From an uncultured Porphyromonadaceae bacterium (GTDB lineage: Bacteria; Bacteroidota; Bacteroidia; Bacteroidales; Muribaculaceae): DNA of 57,111 nucleotides. Positions 43,601 through 52,954 of the stretch are shown here, piece after piece. The notes beneath the pieces were generated by a model that had not been told where the DNA came from, made no database searches, and saw nothing but the letters and a program-made list of their open reading frames with translations. Location: assembly GCA_946187345.1 (NCBI GenBank), contig CAMHQD010000013.1, positions 1 to 57,111 of the forward strand, read 5' to 3'. Made by a program: the position numbers and the translations under genes. The stretch's first letter is position 1; every line of letters begins with the position of its first letter.

Positions 43601-45584
43601 CCTGCTCATCGAGGAGTGGACGCGCTTCCTGCCGTCGCTGCCACCGATGAGTGGTGCCGTGCACGCCGATGTCGACTTCACTTTTGACGGCACCAACATC
43701 GAGGGAACATCCGGCCTCAGGATTGGCGGCCTGACATACGATGGCCGCAAGGTTGGCGACCTTGCCATGACGAGCGCGCTGAGCGTGGACCCGTCGAGCC
43801 AAAGCACGGCAATCGATGCGGACTTCAGTGTGGACGGCGCGCACGTGGCAGTGCTCAGCGGCACGCTCAACGACGGCACGACGACCTCGCCGCTCAACGT
43901 GATGCTGTCAATGGAGCGATTCCCGTTGCGGCGCTTTTCGGCGTTCATCCCCGGCAAGATGTTGATGCTACAGGGCTACGCGACGGGCAGCCTCACCGCC
44001 ACCGGAACGATGGACGCGCCGGTGTTCAACGGCACCCTCGCAGGCGACAGCGCCGCCATCAGTCTGCCGCGCTATAGCGCTAAACTGCGGCTTAGCGACC
44101 AACCGATTACCATCCGTGACAACGAGTTACGGTTTGACCACTACAAACTATACGGCATCAACGACGCTCCGGTCGACATCAACGGCAACATCAGTGCCCG
44201 CAACTTCGACCGCCCGACCGTGACCCTCGACATCGCCGGCAGCAATGTTCAACTTGTCGGCGGCGAGCAACGCAGTTTCAGCGAAGCCTTCGGCAAACTC
44301 TTTGCCGACGCCTCGGCCACTGTGCGCACCTACGGCCGCCGTCTTGACGTCAGGGCCGACCTCGCGGTGCTGCCAACGACCAACGTCACATACGTCTTGC
44401 AAGAGGAGGTCACCTCGTTAGGCAATGACTTCGATGAAGACATGGTAACCTTTGTCAACCTGAACGACAGCACCGACACATCGACTATTCTGATGACCGC
44501 TGCCGAGAAATTCTCGGTCAACGTGCTCGCCAACCTCGCCGTGGAGCAGGGAGCGAAACTCAACGCCTTCTTGTCGACCGATGGCAAGGACCGCGCCAAC
44601 ATTGTTGGAGAAGGCAAATTCAAATACAGAATGGACTTTGCCGGCAAGTCTGATTTCACCGGTTCTTACACCATCGAGAGCGGTGAGGTCAGATACACGC
44701 CACCGGTAATCTCTCAAAAGAATTTCACCATCACACCGGGCAGCACGTTGACGTGGACCGGCGACATCCTCAACCCAACACTTGACATCAGAGCCACCAA
44801 TCGTGTCAAAACGAGCGTCAGTCAAGAAAACGGCAACACCTTGGCCACCTTTGATGTCACGGCGATATTGGGCGGCAACCTCAACAACCTCAAACTGTCG
44901 TTTGACATGGGTGCCGACGACATGGGCATCCAAAACGACCTCCAGACAATGAGCGCCGAGCAACGCTCGCAGACGGCCATCAACTTGTTGCTCTACAATA
45001 CCTATAGTGGCAACAATGCCGCCAACAACATCAACAACCTCACCGCCGGCTCGGCACTGTTCTCGTTCGTAAACTCCAAAATCAACGATTGGGCCGCTAA
45101 AGTCATAAAGGGCGTCGACCTCCAACTTGGCATCAACCAATATGAGGGTCAGAACAAGTCAGGAGTGCAGACCAGTTACAGTTACCGTCTCACCAAATCG
45201 CTCTTCAACGACCGCTTCAAGATTGTTGTAGGCGGCGAGTACAGCACCGACGCCACCTCTAGCGAGAGCATTGCCAACAATCTGCTGAGCGAAGTTTCAC
45301 TTGAGTATCTACTTAATAGCAACGGCAATATGCTCGTGCGCCTATTCAGGCACACCGACTTTGAGAGCGTGCTCGAGGGACAGGTCTCTAAAATCGGCGT
45401 GGGCTTTGTATATAAGCACAAACTCGCGCGGCTCGACCAACTCTTCCGCTTCAAGAAGAACCGCACCGTCACCCTGCCCACCGACACCACGCGGCAGTCG
45501 CAGCAATTCTTCACTGTGCCGCTCGACACCGCGCCGACCGACTCTCTTTCCATTATCCGACAAAAAGACGATGATATGCCTTGA
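40680..45584 (+). CDS. tamB: Translocation/assembly module protein TamB (DUF490/AsmA-like)
   Basis: 1634 residues. A short cytosolic N-terminus, one transmembrane helix (about 29-51, 'VLLWTLLALLMLVVALPLTL'), then a very long repetitive beta-rich region characteristic of AsmA-like bridge proteins. The conserved DUF490 domain occupies about 1150-1600 ('GRLDVRADLAVLPTTNVTYV', 'VISQKNFTITPGSTLTWTGDILNPTLDI'). It spans the periplasm with a hydrophobic groove and works with TamA/TamL in outer-membrane protein assembly or lipid transport. It overlaps the following tamL by 14 nt. The gene order tamB-tamL is reversed relative to E. coli tamA-tamB. Confidence 0.94.
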   Translation: MNDESHDIGTTPQALNQAGETTVKPRCWWKVLLWTLLALLMLVVALPLTLYIPWVQNKVAQYACQKASEATGMDIGLDRILIEWPLDVSVDGLRVVQPTGDTLVAADNLTARLALLPLIDLQVEADSAWLTGARVHFITEDSSLVLHAAGRRLDVGRAQVNLNDNKVDIDNATLTGGNVSLSYLADKAVDTPDDEPSAPWLITARHLALREVNYTMDLLPTIDKLDVKSGDIDVFDGMVDTGRQIVKVGSATADGLSADYRYPTAADAARYAAAHPVPQSEPSADSPWTVTVDSVRISNAAATYALSGHEGTGGFDPDHISLTDVAIAVDSITNRGIDTDLTIRHLAATDRSGLRLTDAGGHVVVDSLGVNLDNVSVATQLSDLTVDGRFDYAALDDTPTGQLRLNTRGNIALQEIIKAAPTLKPLLDGVPQVRPLAISGSIAGDSRSIKFTDVHADMPRYITATASGTIVNPLDPDRMGGTVNFDANLANIDFVKPLALSPDLQNQVALPPMRVSGNATLHGDAISADADIAIANSGQAVGHVALNTVSQAYDIDLSAQALPVKALLPTYGIGAVTGTIRASGSGFDFTNPASAIDAHINLESAEVNGITYRDLQFDGRLGAGTFDGRLLSSNDNCDMDVDLDGSIDGDRYIVNATGRVYAIDLQTMGLTTERCDGKGLVNLRCDMDVARKTGMMDVKLTDVSWRFGNNRFVADSASLAATAGDSDITASFINEDTHIDFNAACGIDTLLTRLKRASDIAMSLIEQRALDIDTLQEALPPFSLRATLGRDGVLQRMAGNYDIDFRDAAFNMRNDTAFFADAAIHSMSIGTTTIDTLTLDAGQWRGRYLAFNAHMGNRRGTWDEFAQVDINGGIKGSTVDFLVTQRDITGNTGYRVGANATLTESSVVTRLFPSRPIIGYREWAINDDNFFNLDYHTRMIDANVNLRSNASAVRFVTERQAGATTERILVDIDSLLIEEWTRFLPSLPPMSGAVHADVDFTFDGTNIEGTSGLRIGGLTYDGRKVGDLAMTSALSVDPSSQSTAIDADFSVDGAHVAVLSGTLNDGTTTSPLNVMLSMERFPLRRFSAFIPGKMLMLQGYATGSLTATGTMDAPVFNGTLAGDSAAISLPRYSAKLRLSDQPITIRDNELRFDHYKLYGINDAPVDINGNISARNFDRPTVTLDIAGSNVQLVGGEQRSFSEAFGKLFADASATVRTYGRRLDVRADLAVLPTTNVTYVLQEEVTSLGNDFDEDMVTFVNLNDSTDTSTILMTAAEKFSVNVLANLAVEQGAKLNAFLSTDGKDRANIVGEGKFKYRMDFAGKSDFTGSYTIESGEVRYTPPVISQKNFTITPGSTLTWTGDILNPTLDIRATNRVKTSVSQENGNTLATFDVTAILGGNLNNLKLSFDMGADDMGIQNDLQTMSAEQRSQTAINLLLYNTYSGNNAANNINNLTAGSALFSFVNSKINDWAAKVIKGVDLQLGINQYEGQNKSGVQTSYSYRLTKSLFNDRFKIVVGGEYSTDATSSESIANNLLSEVSLEYLLNSNGNMLVRLFRHTDFESVLEGQVSKIGVGFVYKHKLARLDQLFRFKKNRTVTLPTDTTRQSQQFFTVPLDTAPTDSLSIIRQKDDDMP

Positions 45585-47904
45585 CCTAAAATATGCGACA
45601 CGACTTGCGTTGGCCGCTCTTGCCCTCATCATTGCCACGGCATGCTCCACCACGAGCCGCTTGGGCGACAATGATGTTCTATACACCGGCGTCAAGTACC
45701 TCAAATACCACAAAGCCGACACCGTCCCATTGCCGGACAATGTGAAGGACCAAATTTTCGAGGCCATCAACGTCAAGCCCAACAACCCGCTATACTCGCC
45801 CTACCTGCGCACACCGCTTCCCATCGGACTGTGGGTCTACAACCACATGGATCCCAACGCAAAGGGCTTCAAAGGCTGGTTCTACAAGGTCTTTTCGGCC
45901 AGGCCTGTACTTATCAGGCGCGTCAACCCCGACAACCGCGTGGAGATGATTAACACGCTGTTGCAGCAAAACGGCTACTTCACCAGCAGCGCGCGCTACA
46001 AACTCAACGTTGGCAAGAACCCCAAGAAGGCCAGCATCAGTTACGACGTGGACATCGCCGAGCCATACCGGCTCGGACGGGTCACGCTCCTCGAGCAGCC
46101 CAACGACCCCATCGCCCACATCGCCGACAGCGTGGCCACCGCCGGCACCTACCTCCACACCGGCAGCAGATACTGCCTCGACTCGCTCAACAATGTGCGC
46201 ATCGACATCACCAACCGGCTGCGAAACAGCGGGTATTACTACTTTAAACCCGAGTATTTCCAGTATTTGGCCGACAGCGTTTCCAACAAGGGAACCATCG
46301 ACATCAAACTTGTTGAGAGCAACGACATTCCGAATATCGCCCGCCAACGCTTCTTGACACGACGTGTGATTGTTGACGTCAAGCCCAACAACCCATTCGG
46401 CACCACGCCCGACACCACCGTCCTCTCTAACGGCGTAATCCTCATCAAGCACAACCCGGTGCGCATCCGCAACAGCGTGTTCGTTTCCAACATGACGGCG
46501 CGCACCGGCAGGCCATTCCGCGTCAACACCATGGACCGGTTGCAACTGCGATTGTCAAGACTTGGCATCTTTAGCGATATTGACATGGCAGCCTTGCCGG
46601 TTGACAGCGTGTCGCCAAAAGGAGACCACTTCCTCGACCTTAAAATCGAATGTACGCTCGACAAGCCCTGGGAAGTGAAACTCGAGGCGCAAGCGACAAG
46701 CAAGAGCAACAGTTACATCGGGCCTGGTCTGGAGATTGGCCTCACCCACAACAACATCTTTGGCGGCGGCGAGCAACTCAGTTTCAACGCCAACGCGTCC
46801 TACGAATGGCAGACCGGCCACGGCAGCAGCATCGCCTCCACCGGCTTTAACAGTTATGAGTTCGGCGGCGACATCAAACTTGCCATTCCGCGGCTGCTCG
46901 CGCCCAGGTTTGTGGACCGCAGCCGCCGTTACATCAACTGGACACGCTTCTCCATCGGCGGCAGCATCATGAGCCGGCCAAAATTCTTCAGACTCGCCCA
47001 AGTCAACTTCGCCATGACTTGGGAATGGCACTCCAGCCGCACTACCAGCCACGAACTATCGCCGTTCAAACTCACTTACAACAAACTGTTGTCGACCACC
47101 GACGCGTTCTATGAGGCAATGGCTCAGAATCCGAGCATCATCCTCAGTTTCAACGACCAGTTTGTGCCCAAATTGGAGTATAAGTTTACCTATGACGCCG
47201 ACCGCTCGAGCCGTCGTCATGTCACATTCACGGCCACCGTGGCCGAAGCCGGCAACCTCATGTCGGGCCTTTGGGCTCTCGCCGGCAAGAAGAACGGCGA
47301 GAAGCAACTCTTCGGCACACCGTTCTCGCAGTTTGTCAAGGGCGAGTTGCAACTGGTGCACACATGGAGGCTCACGCCGCAGTCAAGCCTGGTGTGGCGC
47401 GGATTTATCGGCGCACTCTACCCTTACGGCAACAGCAAGAACATTGGCGCGCCCTACCGCGAATACTTCTACGCGGGCGGCGCCAACAGCATCCGAGCGT
47501 TCTCGGTGCGCTCTATCGGACCGGGCAGTTACCGGCCGGAGAACAGAACCAAGTATAGTTACTTTGAGCAAATCGGCTCGTTCAAGTTTGAGACCAACCT
47601 TGAATACCGCTTTCCGCTTTTTGGCAATTTCCACGCTGCAGTATTCCTCGACGCGGGCAACGTGTGGGAATTGGAAAACAATGAGTACTACACCGGCGGC
47701 AAGTTTCGTTTCAAGAATTTCTTCAAAGAACTCGCCCTGGGAACCGGACTCGGACTGCGATACGACCTATCGATGCTTGTACTCAGGGCCGACCTGGGCT
47801 TCGCCCTGCACGCGCCATACGACACCGGATATAGCGGATACTTCAACATGGGACGTTTCAAGGATATGTGGGCCTTCCATCTCGCCATCGGATACCCCTT
47901 CTGA
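45571..47904 (+). CDS. tamL: TamL: lipoprotein BamA/TamA-family outer-membrane protein
   Basis: 777 residues from the ATG at 45571; the open frame reaches back to 45301 inside tamB, but that part is out-of-frame tamB text. An N-terminal lipoprotein signal ends in I-A-T-A-C (Cys26), which classic TamA lacks and which is the mark of the Bacteroidetes TamL type. POTRA-like domains occupy about 35-400 and a 16-strand Omp85 barrel about 420-777, including 'YFYAGGANSIRAFSVRSIGPG', the conserved Omp85 motif, and a C-terminal 'FHLAIGYPF' with final Phe. It is the outer-membrane partner of TamB. A hairpin terminator follows. Confidence 0.93.
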   Translation: MICLDLKYATRLALAALALIIATACSTTSRLGDNDVLYTGVKYLKYHKADTVPLPDNVKDQIFEAINVKPNNPLYSPYLRTPLPIGLWVYNHMDPNAKGFKGWFYKVFSARPVLIRRVNPDNRVEMINTLLQQNGYFTSSARYKLNVGKNPKKASISYDVDIAEPYRLGRVTLLEQPNDPIAHIADSVATAGTYLHTGSRYCLDSLNNVRIDITNRLRNSGYYYFKPEYFQYLADSVSNKGTIDIKLVESNDIPNIARQRFLTRRVIVDVKPNNPFGTTPDTTVLSNGVILIKHNPVRIRNSVFVSNMTARTGRPFRVNTMDRLQLRLSRLGIFSDIDMAALPVDSVSPKGDHFLDLKIECTLDKPWEVKLEAQATSKSNSYIGPGLEIGLTHNNIFGGGEQLSFNANASYEWQTGHGSSIASTGFNSYEFGGDIKLAIPRLLAPRFVDRSRRYINWTRFSIGGSIMSRPKFFRLAQVNFAMTWEWHSSRTTSHELSPFKLTYNKLLSTTDAFYEAMAQNPSIILSFNDQFVPKLEYKFTYDADRSSRRHVTFTATVAEAGNLMSGLWALAGKKNGEKQLFGTPFSQFVKGELQLVHTWRLTPQSSLVWRGFIGALYPYGNSKNIGAPYREYFYAGGANSIRAFSVRSIGPGSYRPENRTKYSYFEQIGSFKFETNLEYRFPLFGNFHAAVFLDAGNVWELENNEYYTGGKFRFKNFFKELALGTGLGLRYDLSMLVLRADLGFALHAPYDTGYSGYFNMGRFKDMWAFHLAIGYPF

Positions 47905-47974
47905 CACGAAACACAATACAACCCGTCAGCGCGATAACAAAGATTTAGCATTCAACATTTACCTCTAACAATTC

Positions 47975-48013
47975 AAAAAGCGTGAATGATTTTGTCACTT
48001 CACGCTTTTTTTG
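47975..48013 (+). terminator. tamB-tamL terminator overlapping the next promoter
   Basis: Arms aaaaagcgtgaa (47975-47986) and ttcacgcttttt (47999-48010) are exact complements followed by T residues. The loop contains the TTTG that serves as -33 element of the malic enzyme promoter. Confidence 0.85.
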
Positions 48014-48021
48014 TACATTTG
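47991..48021 (+). promoter_or_regulatory. Malic enzyme promoter
   Basis: TTTG (47991-47994) and TACATTTG (48014-48021) are spaced 19 nt, an optimal match, embedded in the upstream terminator. Confidence 0.7.
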
Positions 48022-48080
48022 TAGGTTGTTTCACGGATTGAGTGTACACCCTACTCTCTACCATCCATTCTATACTCTAT

Positions 48081-50408
48081 ATGGCGAAGATAACAAAAAA
48101 GATGGCCCTTGACTATCATAGCGAGGGCAAACCGGGCAAAATCGAAATCGTGCCCACCAAGAGTCACCAATCGCAGACCGACCTCTCGCTGGCCTATTCG
48201 CCCGGCGTGGCATACCCCTGCCTCGAAATCCAGGCAAACCCACAGGACGCTTACCGTTACACCAACAAGGGCAACCTCATGGCCGTTATCAGCAACGGCA
48301 CCGCCGTGCTCGGCCTGGGCAACATCGGCGCGCTGGCCGGCAAACCGGTCATGGAAGGCAAGGCTCTACTGTTCAAAATCTTTGCCGGCCTCGACTGCTT
48401 CGACATCGAGGTGGACGAGCGTGACCCTGAGAAATTCATCGCCGCCGTCAAGGCGATCTCACCCACCTTTGGAGGCATCAACCTCGAGGACATCAAGGCT
48501 CCGGAGTGCTTCGAGATCGAGCGGCGCCTCAAGGCCGAGTGCGACATCCCGCTCATGCACGACGACCAGCATGGCACAGCCATCATCAGCGCGGCCGGAC
48601 TGATTAACGCCCTCGAGATTCAGGGCAAGAAGCCAAAAGATATCCGCCTCGTGGTGAACGGCGCCGGCGCGGCTGCCATCTGTTGCACCAAACTCTATAT
48701 GGCCGTGGGCGTGCGCAAGGAGAATATCGTGATGTGCGACAGCCGTGGGGTGATTACCACCTCACGCACCGACCTTAACGAACAGAAACAACAATTTGCC
48801 ACATCCCGACAAATAAGTACCCTTGCCGAGGCTATGGTCGACGCGGACGTCTTCCTCGGCCTGTCGGTCAAGGATGTTGTCACTCGCGAGATGGTGCAGA
48901 GCATGGCCGCCAAGCCCATCGTGTTCGCCCTGGCCAACCCCGACCCTGAGATTGCCTACGACGAGGCCATCGCCTCGCGTCCCGACCTGATTTTCGCCAC
49001 CGGACGCAGTGACTACCCCAACCAAATCAACAATGTGCTGGGCTTCCCATACATCTTCCGCGGCGCAATCGATAGCGGCGCCACCGAAATCAACCAAGAC
49101 ATGGAACTGGCCGCCGTGCGAGCCATCGCCGACCTGGCCAAGCGCAACGTGCCACCCATCGTCAACGCCGCCTACCGCCTGAACAACATCCACTTCGGCC
49201 CGCAATATATCCTCCCCAAAGCACTCGACCCGCGCCTGATCACAGTCGTGTCGAGCGCCGTGGCAAAGGCCGCCATGGACAGCGGTGTGGCAACACGCCC
49301 CATTGACGACCTTGACGCCTACCGCCTTGAGTTGCGGCGCCTGATGGGTTACGACGACAAACTGTTGCGCCGTTTCACCGACGCCGCCAAGCGCAACCCG
49401 AAGCGCGTGGTCTTTGCGCAGGCCGACACCGACAATATGCTGCAGGCAGCCGCCTATGCCTACCATCACGGCACTTGCTTCCCCATCCTGCTGGGCAACG
49501 AGGAGATGATTGCCAAGCGCGCGGCACGCCTCGACATCGACATCAAGGGCATCACCATCGTCAACCCGCGACACGACCGCGAAATGCGCCGCCGTCACCG
49601 TTACGCCGACATGCTCGCCCGCAAGCACCAGCGCGATGGTATCAACCGTCGTGAGGCGCGCGAGAAAATGTATGACCGCAACTACTTCGGCATGATGATG
49701 GTCGAGACCGGCGAAGCCGACGCCTTCATCACCGGCACTTTTGCCGGTGGCGGCAACACCGTCAAGATTGCCAAGGAGGTCATCGGCATCAAACCGGGCT
49801 ACAACCACTTCGCCACAATGCACATCGTCACCACCAAACGAGGCACTTTCTTCCTGGCCGACACCTCGGTCAACCACAACAACGACACTGACGAACTGGT
49901 CGACATCGCCCGCCTCACCCACGAGGCCGTGCGCAACTACGCCCACTTCCCCGTCATGGCGATGCTCAGTTACAGCAACTTCGGCTCCAATCCCGAGCAC
50001 GGACCAATCGAGTTGCACAGCGCCATCGACATCCTTCACGAGCAATATCCCGACATCACCATCGATGGCGAGATGCAACTGCAGTACGCGCTCAACAAAG
50101 ACCTGCGCGACGAACTTTTCCCCTTCAACACCATCAAGGGCAAAGACGTCAACACGCTCATCTTCCCCAACTTGAGTGCCGCCAACACCGTCTTCCAGAT
50201 GATGCACGCCATGGGTGGAGCCGAGGTCATAGGTCCGATTCAGATTGGACTCAACAAGCCCATACACTTCACGAGCATCGACACGCCGGTGCGCGACATT
50301 GTCAACCTGACGACTATGGCCGTGATTGACGCCGCCGTCTATGAGCGCGTGAGCAGCGGCAACGTCGCCCAGCCGCGTCGCCGTCGCCCCAACACCTCTG
50401 CAAGTTAA
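48081..50408 (+). CDS. maeB: NADP-dependent malic enzyme with phosphotransacetylase-like C-terminus
   Basis: 775 residues from the ATG at 48081; a longer frame from 48042 adds 13 non-conserved residues. The N-terminal malic domain (about 15-150, '[15 protein letters not shown]', '[17 protein letters not shown]', 'MHDDQHGTA') and NAD(P)-binding domain (about 165-420, '[13 protein letters not shown]') are followed by a phosphate acetyltransferase-like domain (about 430-760) lacking clear evidence of catalysis. It converts malate to pyruvate and CO2 with NADPH production. The fused domain is regulatory in E. coli MaeB (acetyl-CoA inhibition). Length and architecture are normal. Confidence 0.95.
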   Translation: MAKITKKMALDYHSEGKPGKIEIVPTKSHQSQTDLSLAYSPGVAYPCLEIQANPQDAYRYTNKGNLMAVISNGTAVLGLGNIGALAGKPVMEGKALLFKIFAGLDCFDIEVDERDPEKFIAAVKAISPTFGGINLEDIKAPECFEIERRLKAECDIPLMHDDQHGTAIISAAGLINALEIQGKKPKDIRLVVNGAGAAAICCTKLYMAVGVRKENIVMCDSRGVITTSRTDLNEQKQQFATSRQISTLAEAMVDADVFLGLSVKDVVTREMVQSMAAKPIVFALANPDPEIAYDEAIASRPDLIFATGRSDYPNQINNVLGFPYIFRGAIDSGATEINQDMELAAVRAIADLAKRNVPPIVNAAYRLNNIHFGPQYILPKALDPRLITVVSSAVAKAAMDSGVATRPIDDLDAYRLELRRLMGYDDKLLRRFTDAAKRNPKRVVFAQADTDNMLQAAAYAYHHGTCFPILLGNEEMIAKRAARLDIDIKGITIVNPRHDREMRRRHRYADMLARKHQRDGINRREAREKMYDRNYFGMMMVETGEADAFITGTFAGGGNTVKIAKEVIGIKPGYNHFATMHIVTTKRGTFFLADTSVNHNNDTDELVDIARLTHEAVRNYAHFPVMAMLSYSNFGSNPEHGPIELHSAIDILHEQYPDITIDGEMQLQYALNKDLRDELFPFNTIKGKDVNTLIFPNLSAANTVFQMMHAMGGAEVIGPIQIGLNKPIHFTSIDTPVRDIVNLTTMAVIDAAVYERVSSGNVAQPRRRRPNTSAS

Positions 50409-50429
50409 TAACATTAAAAGAGTTATATG

Positions 50430-50450
50430 CAAAACGGTTTTGCCGTTTTG
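50430..50450. terminator. Small hairpin between maeB and the PASTA gene
   Basis: caaaacgg (50430-50437) and ccgttttg (50443-50450) pair exactly around 5 nt; a weak T-tract is built into the arm. It could give partial termination before the PASTA-RluA pair. Confidence 0.45.
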
Positions 50451-50463
50451 TGATTGAAACGCT

Positions 50464-51114
50464 ATGAAGAAAGATAACAAAATAGAAAGTTTCCGCCAGC
50501 GACACCCCATTTTGGTCAACCTGTTGTTGATGGCCGTGGCAAGCGTTGTGCTGGTGTACGTGACACTGCTATTCATCGACGTGTTCACTGCCCATGGCCA
50601 GGAGTGCCGTGTGCCAGACGTTCGCAATCTGTCGCTCGGCGAAGCCATTGAACGCATCGAGCAGGCCGGTATGGATTGGGACATCAGCGACAGCACACAG
50701 TTTGACGCCAACTACAAGCCTGGAGTCGTGCTCGACCAGAACCCCAAGGCCGACAGTTACGTCAAGGCAATCCGCGTCATCTATCTCAAGGTCAACGCTA
50801 TGCACGACCGTATGGTAGCCATGCCGCACCTCACTGATATATCATGGCGTCAAGCGCAGGCATTGCTGCGCACTCACGGTTTCCGCGATGTGACAATAGA
50901 CAGCGTGCACGGGCCCAGCAGCAGCCGCGGCGTAGTGTTGCAAGCCAAGGTGGACGGACGCAGCGTGCGCGACGGCGCGCCGGTGCTCGTTTCGAGCCAT
51001 GTGCTGCTCATCGTGTGTGACGGCGAGATAGACGACACCCTGCCCGACACCGCCTCCAACGCCGTTATCGACTCAGTAGAGATCGCCGCCACAAACGCCG
51101 AACTACCGCAATGA
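50464..51114 (+). CDS. Membrane-anchored PASTA domain protein
   Basis: 216 residues. A short cytosolic N-terminus, one transmembrane helix (about 18-40, 'LVNLLLMAVASVVLVYVTLLF'), then two PASTA domains: about 47-115 ('VPDVRNLSLGEAIERIEQAG', 'GVVLDQNPKADSYVK') and about 118-190 ('MPHLTDISWRQAQALLRTHG', 'GVVLQAKVDGRSVRDG'). There is no kinase or transpeptidase domain. PASTA domains bind peptidoglycan stem peptides or beta-lactams in other proteins. Stop and start overlap with the downstream pseudouridine synthase (ATGA), a pairing that is conserved in Bacteroidales as I recall it. Confidence 0.9.
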   Translation: MKKDNKIESFRQRHPILVNLLLMAVASVVLVYVTLLFIDVFTAHGQECRVPDVRNLSLGEAIERIEQAGMDWDISDSTQFDANYKPGVVLDQNPKADSYVKAIRVIYLKVNAMHDRMVAMPHLTDISWRQAQALLRTHGFRDVTIDSVHGPSSSRGVVLQAKVDGRSVRDGAPVLVSSHVLLIVCDGEIDDTLPDTASNAVIDSVEIAATNAELPQ

Positions 51115-52178
51115 GCATGGCCGACAGCGAATACGACCAAATACGCCTCGACTTTTCCGAGCCCGACTTCACCGAGGGCGGACGCGACTACTGGGAGCAC
51201 TACCGCTATGAGGTTGAGCCGGGTCAAGAATTGCTGCGCATTGACAAATACCTCGTCGAACGCATCAAGGGGACTTCACGCACTCGCGTCCAGCACGCCG
51301 CCGAGGCTGACTGCGTGCGCGTTAACGGACGCCCCGTCAAGAGCAACTATCGCGTCCACCCGGGCGACACCATCGTCGTCGTGATGGACCGCCCACGCTA
51401 TGAAAACGAGATTGTAGCCCAAGACATCCCGCTCGACATCGTCTATGAGGATGACCAAGTGCTCGTGGTCAACAAGCCGGCCGGTATGTGTGTTCACCCG
51501 GGGCACGGCAACTTCGACGGCACATTGGTCAACGCTCTGGCATGGCACTTCCGCGACAACCCAGACTACGACGTCACAGACCCACGTTTGGGCCTCGTAC
51601 ACCGCATCGACAAGGACACCAGCGGCCTGCTTGTTGTGGCAAAGACACCACACGCCAAGACGTCGCTCGGCACGCAGTTCTTCAACAAAACCACCAAGCG
51701 GCTTTACAACGCCCTCGTATGGGGCGAGATGAAGGAACCCGAGGGCACCATAACCGGCAACATCGACCGTGATCCACGCGACCGCGTGCTCATGGCCGTC
51801 TTCCCTGATGGCGACCGTGGCAAGCACGCTGTCACCCATTGGCGAGTGTTGGAGAACCTGCGCCACGTGGCTCTCGTGGAATGTCGCCTTGAGACGGGAC
51901 GCACCCATCAAATCCGCGTCCATATGCGCCACATCGGACATCCGCTATTCGGCGATGAACGCTACGGTGGCGACAAAGTTCTGCGCGGCGTGCGCACCGC
52001 CCACTATATGCAGTTTATCCACAACTGCCTCGACATCTGTCCGCGGCAGGCACTGCATGCCCGCACCCTCGGCTTTGTTCACCCCACCACCGGCAAGCAG
52101 ATGGACTTTGACAGTCCATTGCCATCCGATATGGCCACCCTCATCGCCCGCTGGGAGGAATACGTGAGAAACAACTAA
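51111..52178 (+). CDS. RluA/RluD family pseudouridine synthase
   Basis: 355 residues. An S4 RNA-binding domain (about 38-90, 'LLRIDKYLVERIKGTSRTRVQ') is followed by the catalytic domain with 'GLVHRIDKDTSGLLVVAKT' (about 160-178), containing the catalytic Asp of the R-x-D-x-x-T-S-G motif, and 'ETGRTHQIRVHMRHIGHP' (about 261-278). By similarity it is closest to RluD, which modifies helix 69 of 23S rRNA. It overlaps the PASTA gene by 4 nt. An internal ATG at 51117 is equally possible as start. Confidence 0.92.
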   Translation: MSMADSEYDQIRLDFSEPDFTEGGRDYWEHYRYEVEPGQELLRIDKYLVERIKGTSRTRVQHAAEADCVRVNGRPVKSNYRVHPGDTIVVVMDRPRYENEIVAQDIPLDIVYEDDQVLVVNKPAGMCVHPGHGNFDGTLVNALAWHFRDNPDYDVTDPRLGLVHRIDKDTSGLLVVAKTPHAKTSLGTQFFNKTTKRLYNALVWGEMKEPEGTITGNIDRDPRDRVLMAVFPDGDRGKHAVTHWRVLENLRHVALVECRLETGRTHQIRVHMRHIGHPLFGDERYGGDKVLRGVRTAHYMQFIHNCLDICPRQALHARTLGFVHPTTGKQMDFDSPLPSDMATLIARWEEYVRNN

Positions 52179-52256
52179 TGAAGTTTTACTTCAAGTAGTA
52201 TTAATTACACAATAAATTGTTTTACAATTTTCCACAACGACAACCTTCAAGTTAAG

Positions 52257-52877
52257 ATGAAAGTAATATTAGTCAACGGCAGCCCGCATCATAACGGCTG
52301 CACCGCTACCGCGCTCGCCGAGGTGGGACGCGCCCTCAACGAGTGTGGCATCGAGACGCGCGACTTCTGGATTGGCATCAAGCCCATCACGGGATGCATC
52401 GCCTGTCGCCAGTGCTACGAGACGGGGCACTGTGTGTTTACCGACGTTGTCAATCAGTTTGCTGAACTCGCCGCCGATGCCGACGGCTTCATCTTCGGCA
52501 CACCGGTTTACTATGCCCATCCCAGCGGTCAGATTCTCTCGTTTATGGACCGCCTCTTCTATAGCGGCGGCCGCCACCTCGCCTTCAAGCCGGCCGCGGC
52601 AATCGCCAGTTGCCGTCGCGGCGGCAACGAGACGTCATTTGATGTGCTGAACAAATATTTCGCCATCAACAATATGCCCATCGTCACATCGCAATATTGG
52701 AACGGCGTGCACGGCAACACACCCGACGAAGTGCTTCAGGACCGCGAGGGACTGCAGACGATGCGCACCCTCGGTCGCAATATGGCGTGGCTGCTGCGCT
52801 GCATTGAAGCCGGCAAGACAGCAGGTTTCACAAGACCATCACTCGAAGAGTTCCAACGAACAAATTTCATCCGTTAA
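52257..52877 (+). CDS. Flavodoxin-fold NADPH-dependent FMN reductase
   Basis: 206 residues, soluble. The N-terminus 'ILVNGSPHHNGCTATAL' is the FMN phosphate loop. 'CIACRQCYETGHC' (about 45-57) is a Cys-rich segment typical of iron-sulfur flavoprotein/flavodoxin-like reductases, and 'ADGFIFGTPVYYAHPSGQILSFMDRLF' follows. It probably reduces FMN, quinones or nitro compounds. It stands alone between RluA and a bidirectional terminator. Confidence 0.9.
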   Translation: MKVILVNGSPHHNGCTATALAEVGRALNECGIETRDFWIGIKPITGCIACRQCYETGHCVFTDVVNQFAELAADADGFIFGTPVYYAHPSGQILSFMDRLFYSGGRHLAFKPAAAIASCRRGGNETSFDVLNKYFAINNMPIVTSQYWNGVHGNTPDEVLQDREGLQTMRTLGRNMAWLLRCIEAGKTAGFTRPSLEEFQRTNFIR

Positions 52878-52897
52878 TATCTTCGGGCAATTAGCAC

Positions 52898-52936
52898 TTA
52901 AGCCGTTTGCGATAATAATTATCGCAAACGGCTTAA
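52898..52936. terminator. Bidirectional terminator, 18-bp perfect stem
   Basis: Arms 52898-52915 and 52919-52936 are exact complements with a 3-nt loop and A/T flanks, between convergent genes. Confidence 0.85.
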
Positions 52937-52954
52937 ATATAAGTTGCGAATTAT

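Noticed and set aside
45301-45570. N-terminal extension of tamL inside tamB
   Set aside because: Ser/Arg/Pro-rich out-of-frame text; the ATG at 45571 gives a proper lipoprotein signal.
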